Source of the DNA: Streptomyces beigongshangae
GTDB lineage: Bacteria; Actinomycetota; Actinomycetes; Streptomycetales; Streptomycetaceae
DNA length: 64,000 bases
Reading direction: 5' to 3'
NCBI RefSeq assembly: GCF_019710745.1
Contig: NZ_JAHKJW010000013.1
Coordinates: 30,041 to 94,040, forward strand
Both the position numbers and the translations under genes were made by a program. The notes below the pieces were generated by a model. It was not told where the DNA came from, did not search any database, and saw only the letters and a program-made list of their open reading frames with translations. Position 1 is the first letter of the stretch, and every line of letters starts with the position of its first letter. Below, piece after piece: positions 43,213 to 51,652 of this stretch.

Positions 43213-44096
43213 GGGGCGACTCCAGTCGTACGGGCGTTCCCGGTCGTACGGGCGGTGCGGCGGCGGCGCTGCGCCGTGCTGAGGAAGAGGGCGACGAGCG
43301 TGACGACGTACGGCGCGGCGTCGGTCGCCTGCTGCGGCATGCCCAGGCCCTGCAGCCGGAAACCCGCGGCCTCGGCGAGACCGAAGAGCAGCGCGGCCAG
43401 CAGCACCCCGAGCGGCAGGGCGCGCCCGAGCATGACCGCGACGACCGCGATCCAGCCCCGGCCAGCCGTCATGTTCTCGGAGAACAGCGTGACGTTGCCC
43501 AGCGCGAGCTGCGCCCCGGCCAGTCCGCACAGCACGCCGGACACGAGTACGGCCGCGTACTTGTAGCGGGCCGGGCTCACCCCGAGCGTGGCGGCGGCGT
43601 CCGGTGCCTCGCCGACCCCGCGCAGCCGCAGCCCCCACACATGGCGCGACAGCAGCAGCGCGGACACGCCGACCGCCGCCCACGCCAGATAGGCGAGCGG
43701 CGAGAAGCCGCCGACCAGCGGCAGCCCGGCCAGCGACGGGTCGTCGAAGGTGCCCTGCACACCGAAGACCGTGCGCAGCAGGAAGCTGGTCAGTCCCACG
43801 GCCAGGAGGTTCATGGCGACGCCGAGCACGACCGCGTCACCGCGCAGGGTGACCGCGCCGACCGCGAGGATCAGTGAGTACGCGGCGGCGGCCAGCGCCG
43901 CCGCCAGCACGCCGAGCCAGGGACTGCCGGTGAACCAGCTGGTGGCGACGGCCGTGAAGCAGCCCATCAGCATCATGCCCTCAAGGCCGATGTTGAAGAC
44001 GCCCGCCCGCTCGCACAGGGCGCCGCCGAGCGCGGCCAGCAGGATCGGGGTCAGCGCGCGCAGCGCCGACATCAGGAGATCGGAGTCGAGGAACAT
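43209..44096 (-). CDS. ABC transporter permease, BMP/nucleoside type (second subunit)
   Basis: 295-aa integral membrane protein with about 8 helices, of the BPD_transp_2 family used by BMP-type nucleoside importers. Signature stretches: LRALTPILLAALGGALCERAGVFNIGLEGMMLMGCF and VAVMLGRALPLGVLLAALLFGLAEA. ATG 44096 shares one base with the stop of the other permease (TGATG). The partner of the ATPase at 45231 and binding protein at 46837. Confidence 0.9.
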   Translation of the reverse strand: MFLDSDLLMSALRALTPILLAALGGALCERAGVFNIGLEGMMLMGCFTAVATSWFTGSPWLGVLAAALAAAAYSLILAVGAVTLRGDAVVLGVAMNLLAVGLTSFLLRTVFGVQGTFDDPSLAGLPLVGGFSPLAYLAWAAVGVSALLLSRHVWGLRLRGVGEAPDAAATLGVSPARYKYAAVLVSGVLCGLAGAQLALGNVTLFSENMTAGRGWIAVVAVMLGRALPLGVLLAALLFGLAEAAGFRLQGLGMPQQATDAAPYVVTLVALFLSTAQRRRRTARTTGNARTTGVAP

Positions 44097-45229
44097 CAGA
44101 CGGCCTCCCTCTGCGCGGCGGAACCCGGGACGGCGGAACCCGGGGTGGGGGGTTCCGGGGCGCCGGGATCCCTGTCCTCCCCCCGCGTGCGCCGCGGGCG
44201 CGGGAAGCGCAGGCGGGCCGCGAGGAACACGATGACGATGGCCTGCAGCACCTGCGTCAGCTCACGCGGCACCTCGGTCGTGCGCTCCATGGACAGCCCG
44301 CCGACCTGGAGGACGGCGAAGAAGAACGCCGCCAGCACCGTGCCCAGCGGGGCCGCCGCGGCGAGCAGTGCCGCCGTCAGACCGGTCCAGGTGTAGCCGG
44401 GAGCGGTCAGCGACCCGTCGAGGAAGCGGTACGGGAAGCTCAGCACGCCGATCGAGCCGACCAGCCCGGCGAGCCCGCCCGAGACCGCCATCAGCCGGAG
44501 CGTGAGCCCCTTGCGCTCCACCCCCGCGTACGCCGCGAAGCGCGGGTTGAGGCCGGTCATCCGGATCTCGTACCCGACGGCCGTGCGCCGGTCGGCGAAC
44601 CAGTACGCGGCCGCCGCGAGGAGGACCAGCACCAGGCCGGCCGTCACGGTCGACGTGCCGAAGGCGGGCAGCGCCACGCCCTCGGGCAGCCGCCGCGTCT
44701 GGGGCAGGCTGGAGCCGGGCTCCTTGAGCGGGTGGCGCACCAGGTACGAGGCGAACGAGGTCGCCGGATAGCTCAGCAGGAGGCTGCTCACCAGCAGCGG
44801 CACCCCGAACCGGTTCTCGCACAGCGCGGCCAGCGCGGCGTACGCGGCGCCCGCCGCGGTCCCGGCCAGCAGTGCCAGCACGACGGTGAGCGGCGCGGGC
44901 AGCGGCGAGTACAGCCCGGTGACGGCGGCCGCGATGCCGCCGAGCACCAGCTGGCCGTCCCCGCCGAGGTTGATGAGCCCGGCGCGCAGCGGGATCGCCA
45001 GCGCCAGGGCCAGGCCCAGCACGCTGGTGCCGGTGGTGAGCGTCGCCCCGATCCCGTCGCCCCCGAGGGAGCCGGTGACGACCGCCCCGTACGCGGCGAG
45101 CGGATCGGCGCCGGTGCCGACCAGGAACAGGGCGCCGATGACGAGCCCGGCCACGACGGAGAAGGTGACGGGGGAACGCAGCGCCCCCTTGGCACGGGCC
45201 GCGAGGACCCCGGTGCTGTCCACGGCCAT
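44096..45229 (-). CDS. ABC transporter permease, BMP/nucleoside type (first subunit)
   Basis: 377-aa permease with about 9-10 helices. Typical blocks include PLRAGLINLGGDGQLVLGGIAAAV, RRTAVGYEIRMTGLNPRFAAYAGV and GLTAALLAAAAPLGTVLAAFFFAVLQVGG. The C-terminus is a Pro/Gly-rich tail (about 345-377). ATG 45229 is 1 nt beyond the ATPase stop. It forms the channel with the other permease for nucleoside or purine import. Confidence 0.9.
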   Translation of the reverse strand: MAVDSTGVLAARAKGALRSPVTFSVVAGLVIGALFLVGTGADPLAAYGAVVTGSLGGDGIGATLTTGTSVLGLALALAIPLRAGLINLGGDGQLVLGGIAAAVTGLYSPLPAPLTVVLALLAGTAAGAAYAALAALCENRFGVPLLVSSLLLSYPATSFASYLVRHPLKEPGSSLPQTRRLPEGVALPAFGTSTVTAGLVLVLLAAAAYWFADRRTAVGYEIRMTGLNPRFAAYAGVERKGLTLRLMAVSGGLAGLVGSIGVLSFPYRFLDGSLTAPGYTWTGLTAALLAAAAPLGTVLAAFFFAVLQVGGLSMERTTEVPRELTQVLQAIVIVFLAARLRFPRPRRTRGEDRDPGAPEPPTPGSAVPGSAAQREAV

Positions 45230-45230
45230 G

Positions 45231-46856
45231 TCAGTCTCCGTCCGGCGCGGGGGTGTCGGGGGTGCCGGGCGCCGGGGCCGGCGCCCCGCCCGCCATGGCC
45301 AGGCCCAGGGCCGTCTCGTCCGCGTCCGGACGGTCGTACGCGGCCGTCACCCGGCCCTCGTACATCACCAGGATCCGGTCGGCGAGACCGCGGATCTCGC
45401 TCAGCTCGGCGGAGACGAGCAGGACGGCGTGGCCGGCGTCGCGGTAGGCGATCAGTTCGTCGTGGATGGCCTGGACCGCGCCGATGTCCACCCCGCGCGT
45501 GGGCTGCTCGACCAGCAGCAGGGGCGCGCCGTGGGCCAGTTCGCGGCCGAGCAGGAGTTTCTGCAGGTTGCCGCCCGACAGGGAGGAGGCCGGCACGTCG
45601 GGCGTGGCCGCCTTGACGCCGAAGCGGCCGACGAGTTCGCGCGCGTGGGCGCGCACGGCCGACGGCGGCAGCAGACCGCGCCGCGAGGACAGCGCGGTGC
45701 GGTGGTGCCCCATGGCGAGGTTGTCCGCGACGGACGCCGCGGGCGCGGTGCCCACCGCGTGCCGGTCCTCCGGAACGTAGGCGAGGCCCTTGGCGCGCCG
45801 CTCGGTGGCCGAGGCGCGCGTGATGTCCCCGCCCCGCAGGGCGACCCGTCCGGCGGTCACCGGCCGCAGCCCGGCGAGCGCCTCCACCAGCTCGCTCTGC
45901 CCGTTGCCCGCGACCCCCGCGACGCCGACGATCTCCCCGGCGCGCACGGACAGCCGCACGTCGTGCACGCCCGCCGTGCTCAGCCCCTCGACGTCCAGCA
46001 CGACCTCGCCGGGCGTGCCCGCCGGGTGGACGCGGTCCAGCTCGACGTCCCGGCCGGTCATCGCCGCCGCGATCCCCGCGCCGCTGGTGTCCGCCGTCCG
46101 CAGCCGGGCGACGACCCGCCCGTCCCGCAGCACCGTGACGTTGTCGCTCGCCTCCAGCACCTCGCGCAGCTTGTGCGTGACGAGGATCACCGTGCGGCCC
46201 CGCGCGGTCAGCGAGCGGAGCACCGTGAACAGGGCGTCCGCCTCGGCGGGCGTCAGCACCGCGGTCGGCTCGTCGAGGATGAGCGTACGGGCGCCGCGGT
46301 GCAGCAGCTTCAGGATCTCCACGCGCTGGCGCAGCCCGACCGGCAGGTCGCCGACCCGGGCGTCCGGGTCCACGGCGAGGCCGTGCTCGGCGGCGAGTCC
46401 GCGCACCCGGCGGCGCGCCGCGGCCCGGTCCACCAGGCCGAAGCGGCGCGGCTCCGCCCGGTAGACGACGTTCTCGGCGACCGTCAGCGAGTCGAACAGC
46501 TTGAAACTCTGGTGGACCATGCCGAGTCCGGCGGCCATCGCGGCGCCCGGGCTCCCGAAGGACACCTCGCGCCCGTCTATCAGTATCGAACCGGCGTCCG
46601 GCCGCTCCATCCCGTACAGGACGGACATCAGCGTCGACTTGCCCGCGCCGTTCTCGCCCATCAGCGCGTGGATCTCGCCGCGCCGCACCGTCAGGTGGAC
46701 CGCGTCGTTGGCGAGGGTGCCGGGGAAGCGCTTGGTGATGCCGCGCAGCTCCACGGCCGGGGGCAGCCCGGCGACGGCCGCCGGCGCCCCGTCCGCGGCA
46801 CCGGCCTCCGCGGCGCGGGCGTCCGCCGCCGGTGGGTCACTCGGCCGCCGGGTCAT
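45231..46856 (-). CDS. ABC transporter ATP-binding protein, double NBD
   Basis: 541-aa ATPase with two nucleotide-binding domains in tandem, as in sugar/nucleoside importers. NBD1: Walker A GENGAGKST, signature LPVGLRQRVEILK (degenerate LSGGQ), Walker B TLILDEPTAVL. NBD2: GVAGNGQSELVEAL in the Walker A position (degenerate, normal for this family), SLSGGNLQKLLLGRE and LLLVEQPTRGVD. ATG 46856 lies 20 nt inside the binding-protein gene. It powers the importer formed with the two permeases. Confidence 0.93.
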   Translation of the reverse strand: MTRRPSDPPAADARAAEAGAADGAPAAVAGLPPAVELRGITKRFPGTLANDAVHLTVRRGEIHALMGENGAGKSTLMSVLYGMERPDAGSILIDGREVSFGSPGAAMAAGLGMVHQSFKLFDSLTVAENVVYRAEPRRFGLVDRAAARRRVRGLAAEHGLAVDPDARVGDLPVGLRQRVEILKLLHRGARTLILDEPTAVLTPAEADALFTVLRSLTARGRTVILVTHKLREVLEASDNVTVLRDGRVVARLRTADTSGAGIAAAMTGRDVELDRVHPAGTPGEVVLDVEGLSTAGVHDVRLSVRAGEIVGVAGVAGNGQSELVEALAGLRPVTAGRVALRGGDITRASATERRAKGLAYVPEDRHAVGTAPAASVADNLAMGHHRTALSSRRGLLPPSAVRAHARELVGRFGVKAATPDVPASSLSGGNLQKLLLGRELAHGAPLLLVEQPTRGVDIGAVQAIHDELIAYRDAGHAVLLVSAELSEIRGLADRILVMYEGRVTAAYDRPDADETALGLAMAGGAPAPAPGTPDTPAPDGD

Positions 46857-47904
46857 CGACCTTCAGCTCTCCGGACACGATCCGGTCGCGCAGCGCCTCG
46901 ACCTTCGCCAGCACGTCCCGGTGCTCGGCGATCACGCACTTCGACGACTCCACACCGTCCTCCAGGCCCGTGAGGCTGATGCCGCCCTCCTTGAGCCCGT
47001 ACGAGACGGTCCTGCCGCCCTTGCCGTCCAGGACCTGCTCGACGCCCTCCCGCACGGCGACGTCGGTCTTCTTGATCACGTTGTCGACGACGGTGCCGGG
47101 CGCGGCCGTGCACTGGTTGACGTCCACGCCGTACGCGTACGCCTTCTTCGCCCCGGCCGCCTCGAACACGCCGTAGTTCCCGGCCGCGGCCGCCGCCATG
47201 ATGTGGTCGGTGCCCTTGGCGAGCAGCGAGTTCGCCTGCTCCTTGGCGCGCGCCGAGTCGTCGAACGGCGACTGCCCGCCGACGAAGCGGGTGTCGGCGG
47301 ACGTCTTCGGGGCGACCTTCTTCGCACCGGCCGCGAACGGGTCGCTGTAGCGCCGGAACTGCGGGGTGTCGAGCACGTCGACCGCGCCGACCCTGCCGCT
47401 CTCGCTGAGCAGCCCGGCCTCGGCGCCCGCCAGGTACACGCCCTCGTGCTCCCGGAAGACCGCGCAGCTCACGTTGGCGTACGTCTTCGCCGTGCAGGCG
47501 TCGACCACCAGGAACTGCTGCTTCGGGTGCGCCTCGGCCTGCTGCGCGACCAGGTCGGCGAACTCGAAGCCGACCAGCACGACGACGTCGGGCGCGGCGT
47601 CGACCGCGGCCTGCACGTTCTGCTGCTGCGAGGCGCTGTCGGAGGACTGGTAGACCTTCTGCGTCCCGTCGTGCGCCTTCGCCGCGGCCTTCACGCCGTC
47701 GACCGCCAGCTTCAGGAACTGGTTCTGCCCGACCGGGTCCGGCGTCACCAGGGTGAAGGACCTGCCGCCGCCCTCGGCGGACGGACCGTCGTCCTTCTTC
47801 GCCGCGGCGTTGCATCCGGTGGCGGCCCCGGCCACGAGCACGGCGCCGGAGGCGACGGCGGCGAGGCGGAGCGAACGGGATCTGCGGGTGGGGGTACGGG
47901 GCAT
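46837..47904 (-). CDS. BMP family nucleoside-binding lipoprotein
   Basis: 355-aa substrate-binding protein of the BMP/PnrA family. A lipoprotein signal (RRSRSLRLAAVASGAVLVAGAATGC) ends in Cys. The mature part has FTLVTPDPVGQNQFLKLAVDG, VVLVGFEFADLVAQQAEAHP, FREHEGVYLAGAEAGLLSESGRVGAVDV and GVDVNQC, all usual in purine-nucleoside-binding proteins. ATG 47904. It is the first gene of the six-gene salvage operon and is divergent from mtnA. Confidence 0.92.
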   Translation of the reverse strand: MPRTPTRRSRSLRLAAVASGAVLVAGAATGCNAAAKKDDGPSAEGGGRSFTLVTPDPVGQNQFLKLAVDGVKAAAKAHDGTQKVYQSSDSASQQQNVQAAVDAAPDVVVLVGFEFADLVAQQAEAHPKQQFLVVDACTAKTYANVSCAVFREHEGVYLAGAEAGLLSESGRVGAVDVLDTPQFRRYSDPFAAGAKKVAPKTSADTRFVGGQSPFDDSARAKEQANSLLAKGTDHIMAAAAAGNYGVFEAAGAKKAYAYGVDVNQCTAAPGTVVDNVIKKTDVAVREGVEQVLDGKGGRTVSYGLKEGGISLTGLEDGVESSKCVIAEHRDVLAKVEALRDRIVSGELKVDDPAAE

Positions 47905-48252
47905 GGGACCGGCCTTTTCGTGGAGGTGCGTGCGGCGGTGCGCGCTCGAACGGAAACGCTGGGACGGCGGTGAGCGGGGGGCGGCACGGGGGACACCGGA
48001 GCGTGAGCCGGTGCCTCGGCGGTCAGCGTCGACAGCCGTCGCTCGCACAGCGGCCGTGGTCGAGGAAGCGGCGCGTCGTCAGCACACGTCCTCCTGCGTA
48101 TCGGCCTTGCAGGGCTGCGGGTGCTGGACTGTAACACCGGTTTCCGGACATCCGCATTCTTGTCTCGAACTGTGGTTCTCAAGGGTTCTCCGACAGTTCT
48201 CCGAGGTCATGTACGGTGTCGCGCATCCCCGGAACGTCAGGAGTGTCCCGCC
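47905..48252. promoter_or_regulatory. Divergent control region between nucleoside importer operon and mtnA
   Basis: This is a 348-nt gene-free region. An inverted repeat GAACTGT (48167-48173) and ACAGTTC (48193-48199) encloses two GGTTCTC units, at 48174 and 48184, with a third AGTTCTC at 48195. The units are 10-11 nt apart, so they lie on the same helix face. This compact array, about 60 nt before mtnA, is a good operator candidate. No SAM-type riboswitch was recognised. Confidence 0.6.
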
Positions 48253-49284
48253 GTGCCCCGAGAACTGCGCGCTGTCGACTGGACCGGAAACAGCCTGGCG
48301 CTCATCGACCAGACCCTCCTCCCGCACCGCACCGAGACCCGCCGGATCACCGGGGTCGACGACCTGGTGGACGCGATCCGGCGGCTCGTCGTGCGCGGGG
48401 CGCCCGCCATCGGGGCGGCCGGGGCGTACGGCGTGGCGCTCGCGATGCTCCAGGGCGGGCGCGAGGGCTGGTCGCGCGAGGAGGTGCTCGCCGCCGTCGC
48501 CCGTGTCCGCGCGGCGCGGCCCACCGCGGTGAACCTCATGGTGTGCGTCGACCGCGTGCTGACCCGCTTCGACGACGGGCTGGACGCGGTGCTCGCGGAG
48601 GCCGCCGAGGTGCAGCGCGAGGACGTGGCGGCGAACCGGGCGATGGGGGAGTTCGGCGCGGACTGGCTGCTGGAGCGCGTCGGCGGGGACCGGCCGCTGC
48701 GGGTGCTGACCCACTGCAACACCGGGGCCCTCGCCACGGCCGGCTGGGGCACGGCCCTCGGCGTCATCCGCGAACTGCACGCCAGGGGGCGGCTGGAGGT
48801 CGTGTACGCCGACGAGACGCGGCCGCTGCTCCAGGGGTCGCGGCTGACCGCCTGGGAGCTGGCCCAGGAGGGCATACCGCACTTCGTCCAGGCGGACGGG
48901 GCCGCCGCGGGAACGATCCTGCGGGGCGAGGTCGACGCGGCGGTCGTCGGCGCCGACCGGATCGCGGCCAACGGGGACACGGCGAACAAGGTGGGCACGG
49001 TGGGGGTCGCCCTGGCGTGCGCCGACGCGGGGGTGCCGTTCCTGGTGGCCGCGCCCACGACGACGGTCGACGTCGCCACGGCCACGGGCCGCGACATCCA
49101 CATCGAACTGCGGGACGGCTCCGAGGTGCTGGAGTGGGGCGGGGTCCGGACCGCGCCGGCGGAGTCGCGCGGGCACAACCCCGCGTTCGACGTCACACCG
49201 GGACGCCTGGTGACGGGGCTGGTGACCGAGCGGGGCGTGCTGGAGGTCTCCGCGGGCGAGCTCCCCGGGGACCGGCTGGGGTAG
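48253..49284 (+). CDS. mtnA: S-methyl-5-thioribose-1-phosphate isomerase
   Basis: 343-aa isomerase converting methylthioribose-1-phosphate to methylthioribulose-1-phosphate in methionine salvage. Motifs: RRLVVRGAPAIGAAGAYGVAL, catalytic Cys in LTHCNTGALATAGWGTALG, YADETRPLLQGSRLTAWEL, and catalytic Asp in VVGADRIAANGDTANKVGT. GTG 48253 follows CAGGAG at about 9 nt and gives the start PRELRAVDW. It converges on the mtnD-mtnC-mtnB operon, so A and BCD are separate transcripts. Confidence 0.96.
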   Translation: MPRELRAVDWTGNSLALIDQTLLPHRTETRRITGVDDLVDAIRRLVVRGAPAIGAAGAYGVALAMLQGGREGWSREEVLAAVARVRAARPTAVNLMVCVDRVLTRFDDGLDAVLAEAAEVQREDVAANRAMGEFGADWLLERVGGDRPLRVLTHCNTGALATAGWGTALGVIRELHARGRLEVVYADETRPLLQGSRLTAWELAQEGIPHFVQADGAAAGTILRGEVDAAVVGADRIAANGDTANKVGTVGVALACADAGVPFLVAAPTTTVDVATATGRDIHIELRDGSEVLEWGGVRTAPAESRGHNPAFDVTPGRLVTGLVTERGVLEVSAGELPGDRLG

Positions 49285-49407
49285 GGGGCCGTTCGCCGCC
49301 TGCGGCCGGTTGGGGGCGGGCCGCGCAGTTCCCCGCGCCCCCAAAGGGGGAGGACCGGGGCGCAGCCCCGTCTTCCAGGGGCGCGGGGAACTGCGCGAAC
49401 GGCCCCC
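49285..49407. repeat. Inverted pair of dispersed Streptomyces repeat between mtnA and mtnB
   Basis: Perfect 20-nt arms starting CGCGCAGTTCCCCGCGCCCC (49322-49341 and 49378-49397, inverted) form a large hairpin. Outer arms GGGGGCCGTTCG and CGAACGGCCCCC add a further stem (49285-49296, 49396-49407). It belongs to the same element family as 16063-16122 and probably ends transcription from both sides. Confidence 0.8.
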
Positions 49408-49435
49408 GCCCACCCGCAGCCGACGGACGGAACCG

Positions 49436-50044
49436 TCAGCGACCCGTCAGCTCCAGCTCCAGCAGCCACTCCACGACCTCCGTGTGATGACGCGCCTGCC
49501 GAGGCGTGTCGCCCCACACGTACAGACCGTGGCCCGCCACGACCACCGCCGGCATCCGGGGGTCGCGCGCCGCCTCCAGCCGGTCGCCGAGCACCGTCAT
49601 GTCCTGGCTGTTGGCGATGACGGGAAGGGGCACCTCCACGCCGTGGGCGGGCTGGCCGATCCCCTTGAGCATCTCCAGGTCCTTCAGGACGATCCCGTCC
49701 GGCGAACGCCGCCCCAGCGCCACCGACGCCACCGTGTGCACGTGCACCACCGCGCCGGCGCCGGTCAGCGCGGCCACGCGCGCGTGCAGCGCGGCCTCGG
49801 CGGACGGCTTCCCGCCGTCCACCGCGGCGCCCCGCCCGTCGACCAGCACCACGTCCGCGGGCGTCAGCTCGCCCTTGTCGTGCCCGCTGGCGGTGACCGC
49901 GAGCCGCAGCGGATCGCGGGAGAGCACCACGGACAGGTTCCCGGAGGTGCCCCGCATCCAGCCGAAGGAGGCGAAGCGGGCGGACTCGGCGGCGAGGACG
50001 GCCCCGGCCTCCTCCAGGTCGAGTGTGCTGATGCCGGTGCTCAC
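49436..50044 (-). CDS. mtnB: Methylthioribulose-1-phosphate dehydratase
   Basis: 202-aa class II aldolase-fold enzyme of methionine salvage. It dehydrates methylthioribulose-1-phosphate to 2,3-diketo-5-methylthiopentyl-1-phosphate. Blocks: WMRGTSGNLSVVL, ASGHDKGELTPADVVLVD, KPSAEAALHARV, and Zn ligands in VVHVHTVASVAL and VAGHGLYVWGDT. GTG 50044 overlaps the mtnC stop by 4 nt. It is the last gene of mtnD-mtnC-mtnB. Confidence 0.95.
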   Translation of the reverse strand: MSTGISTLDLEEAGAVLAAESARFASFGWMRGTSGNLSVVLSRDPLRLAVTASGHDKGELTPADVVLVDGRGAAVDGGKPSAEAALHARVAALTGAGAVVHVHTVASVALGRRSPDGIVLKDLEMLKGIGQPAHGVEVPLPVIANSQDMTVLGDRLEAARDPRMPAVVVAGHGLYVWGDTPRQARHHTEVVEWLLELELTGR

Positions 50045-50808
50045 GTGGCGCTCCCCGAAGTGCGGGTACCGGTACCGGTGCCGGTACCCGTGCTGATGCT
50101 GATGTTGATTTCGTCGAACGTGCCCGCCTGCGGGTGGTCGCCGACGCCCTGCTCGTAGTACGGCTCACCGGGCCGCCGGACCCCGGCGGTGTGCCAGCCC
50201 GCGGCGCGGGCCGCGTCCAGCTCGCCCGGCCGGTCGGACAGGAACAGGAGCCGCCCGCCCGCCGTGCCGGCCGCCCCGGCGATACGGCGGTAGGAGGCGG
50301 GCTCCTGCTTGGGCCCCGCGTTCTCGGTGTCGTACCAGCCGTCGACGAGCGGCCGCAGATCGCCGTCCGGGCTGCTCGCGAACCACGCGCGCTGCGCCGC
50401 CACGGACCCGGACGAGTACACGTGCAGCCGTACCCCCCGGCCGTGCCAGCCGCGCAGCACCGGCACCACGTCGTCGTAGAAGTGGGAGACCAGGTCGCCC
50501 CGCGCGAAGCCCTCCGCCCAGATGAGGCCCTGGAGGGTCTTGAGGGGGGTGGCCTTCACGTCCCCGTCCAGCCACTCGTTCAGCGCCTTCTCCACGCGTG
50601 CGGCGTCGGCGTCCGGCTCCCCGAGCAGGTCGCGCACCTGGGCGAGGGCCCGCCGCACGTCCGGGTCGTCGCCCCGCCCGGCGAGCAGCGCCGCGAAGCG
50701 CGAGCGCGAGTACGGGTAGAGCACGTCGACGACGAAGCCCGTGGCGCTCGTGGTGCCCTCGATGTCGAGCACCACGGCGTCCACGTCGAACACCGCCCGG
50801 GGGCTCAC
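50041..50808 (-). CDS. mtnC: Acireductone synthase (enolase-phosphatase)
   Basis: 255-aa HAD-superfamily bifunctional enolase-phosphatase producing acireductone. Motif I is [15 protein letters not shown], motif II SSGS, conserved Lys in [16 protein letters not shown], motif [19 protein letters not shown] 50808 overlaps the mtnD stop by 4 nt. The C-terminal about 18 residues are an unusual [10 protein letters not shown] tail made by a GGTACC-type hexanucleotide repeat ending at the mtnB start. Confidence 0.95.
   Translation of the reverse strand: MSPRAVFDVDAVVLDIEGTTSATGFVVDVLYPYSRSRFAALLAGRGDDPDVRRALAQVRDLLGEPDADAARVEKALNEWLDGDVKATPLKTLQGLIWAEGFARGDLVSHFYDDVVPVLRGWHGRGVRLHVYSSGSVAAQRAWFASSPDGDLRPLVDGWYDTENAGPKQEPASYRRIAGAAGTAGGRLLFLSDRPGELDAARAAGWHTAGVRRPGEPYYEQGVGDHPQAGTFDEINISISTGTGTGTGTRTSGSAT
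50062..50095 (-). repeat. Hexanucleotide repeat at mtnC 3' end
   Basis: Successive GGTACC/GGTGCC units give alternating Gly-Thr codons on the minus strand just before the mtnC stop. Length change by multiples of 6 keeps the frame, so this is a harmless variable tail. Confidence 0.75.
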
Positions 50809-51404
50809 GCCGCGGCCCGGTCCCGCTCGTACCCCGCCGCGAGGGTGTCGTAGTCGGGGAAGCGGCCTGCGATGGTGGAGCCGGTGAAGCTGCCGATCCA
50901 GCCGTCCTCCTCGTGGAAGAACCGGATCGCGGTGAAGGCCGGCGACGTCCCCATGTCGAACCAGTGCGTCGTTCCGCGGGGCACGCCCAGCAGGTCGCCC
51001 CTCTCGCAGAGCACGGCGTGCACCTCGCCGCCGACGTGCAGGTAGAAGATGCCGGAGCCCGCGACGAAGAACCGGACCTCGTCGTCGTCGTCGTGCGTGT
51101 GCTCCTGGAGGAACTTCTCCCGGGCGGCCTTCGCCTTCGCCGGGTACTCCGGGTCGTCGCCCGGATGCAGTCCGAGGACGTCGACCGTGGTGAAGCCCTC
51201 CTCGGCGTTCAGCTTCTCGATCTCCCGGGCGTACGCGGCGAGGACGGTCCCGCCGTCGGCGTCCGCGGCGACGTCCTCGCGGACGGGCCACTGCTCGTAG
51301 CGCACCCCGAGCGGGGCGAGCGCGGCGGCTATCTCGGCGGGGTCGGAGGTGCGGCGCACGGTGGACTCGGGCCCGGACTCGGGCCACGTGGTCAGCAGGG
51401 TCAT
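50805..51404 (-). CDS. mtnD: Acireductone dioxygenase
   Basis: 199-aa cupin that oxidises acireductone to 2-keto-4-methylthiobutyrate and formate (Fe form) in methionine salvage. Metal ligands: [13 protein letters not shown] (two His and the Glu) and [10 protein letters not shown] (last His). [25 protein letters not shown] is the conserved beta-barrel block. ATG 51404. It is first in the mtnD-mtnC-mtnB operon; a transaminase (MtnE) is not in the window. Confidence 0.96.
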   Translation of the reverse strand: MTLLTTWPESGPESTVRRTSDPAEIAAALAPLGVRYEQWPVREDVAADADGGTVLAAYAREIEKLNAEEGFTTVDVLGLHPGDDPEYPAKAKAAREKFLQEHTHDDDDEVRFFVAGSGIFYLHVGGEVHAVLCERGDLLGVPRGTTHWFDMGTSPAFTAIRFFHEEDGWIGSFTGSTIAGRFPDYDTLAAGYERDRAAA

Positions 51405-51589
51405 GGGAGCGACTCCAAGGATGGGCGGGGTGCCGGACCCGTGGTCCCGCCGGGGACCGCACTGTCCCGGGACGGGGGCCGGTCCCGGAATCGTAACTCC
51501 GGCCGGTGGCCCACCAGGGAAGACGCAGTTGTCGTCTCAGCCAATGAGAAGCCGTGTCGCCCGGCACCCGTGCAGAGGACACCGGACGG

Positions 51590-51623
51590 CGAAGGGCGGC
51601 TGCCCGGTGGCAGCCGCCCTTCG
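51590..51623. terminator. Terminator of glpF-glpK-glpD operon
   Basis: Perfect 15-nt arms CGAAGGGCGGCTGCC / GGCAGCCGCCCTTCG (51590-51604, 51609-51623) with a 4-nt loop start 30 nt past the glpD stop on the minus strand. The remaining 51405-51589 should contain the mtnD promoter; no known riboswitch seen. Confidence 0.85.
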
Positions 51624-51652
51624 GCCCGGCGCCGTCTCGTACGGCCGCCCCG

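Noticed and set aside
47905..48252. SAM-type riboswitch before mtnA
   Set aside because: No aptamer-like helix set or poly-U terminator is recognisable; the GTTCTC array looks like a DNA operator.
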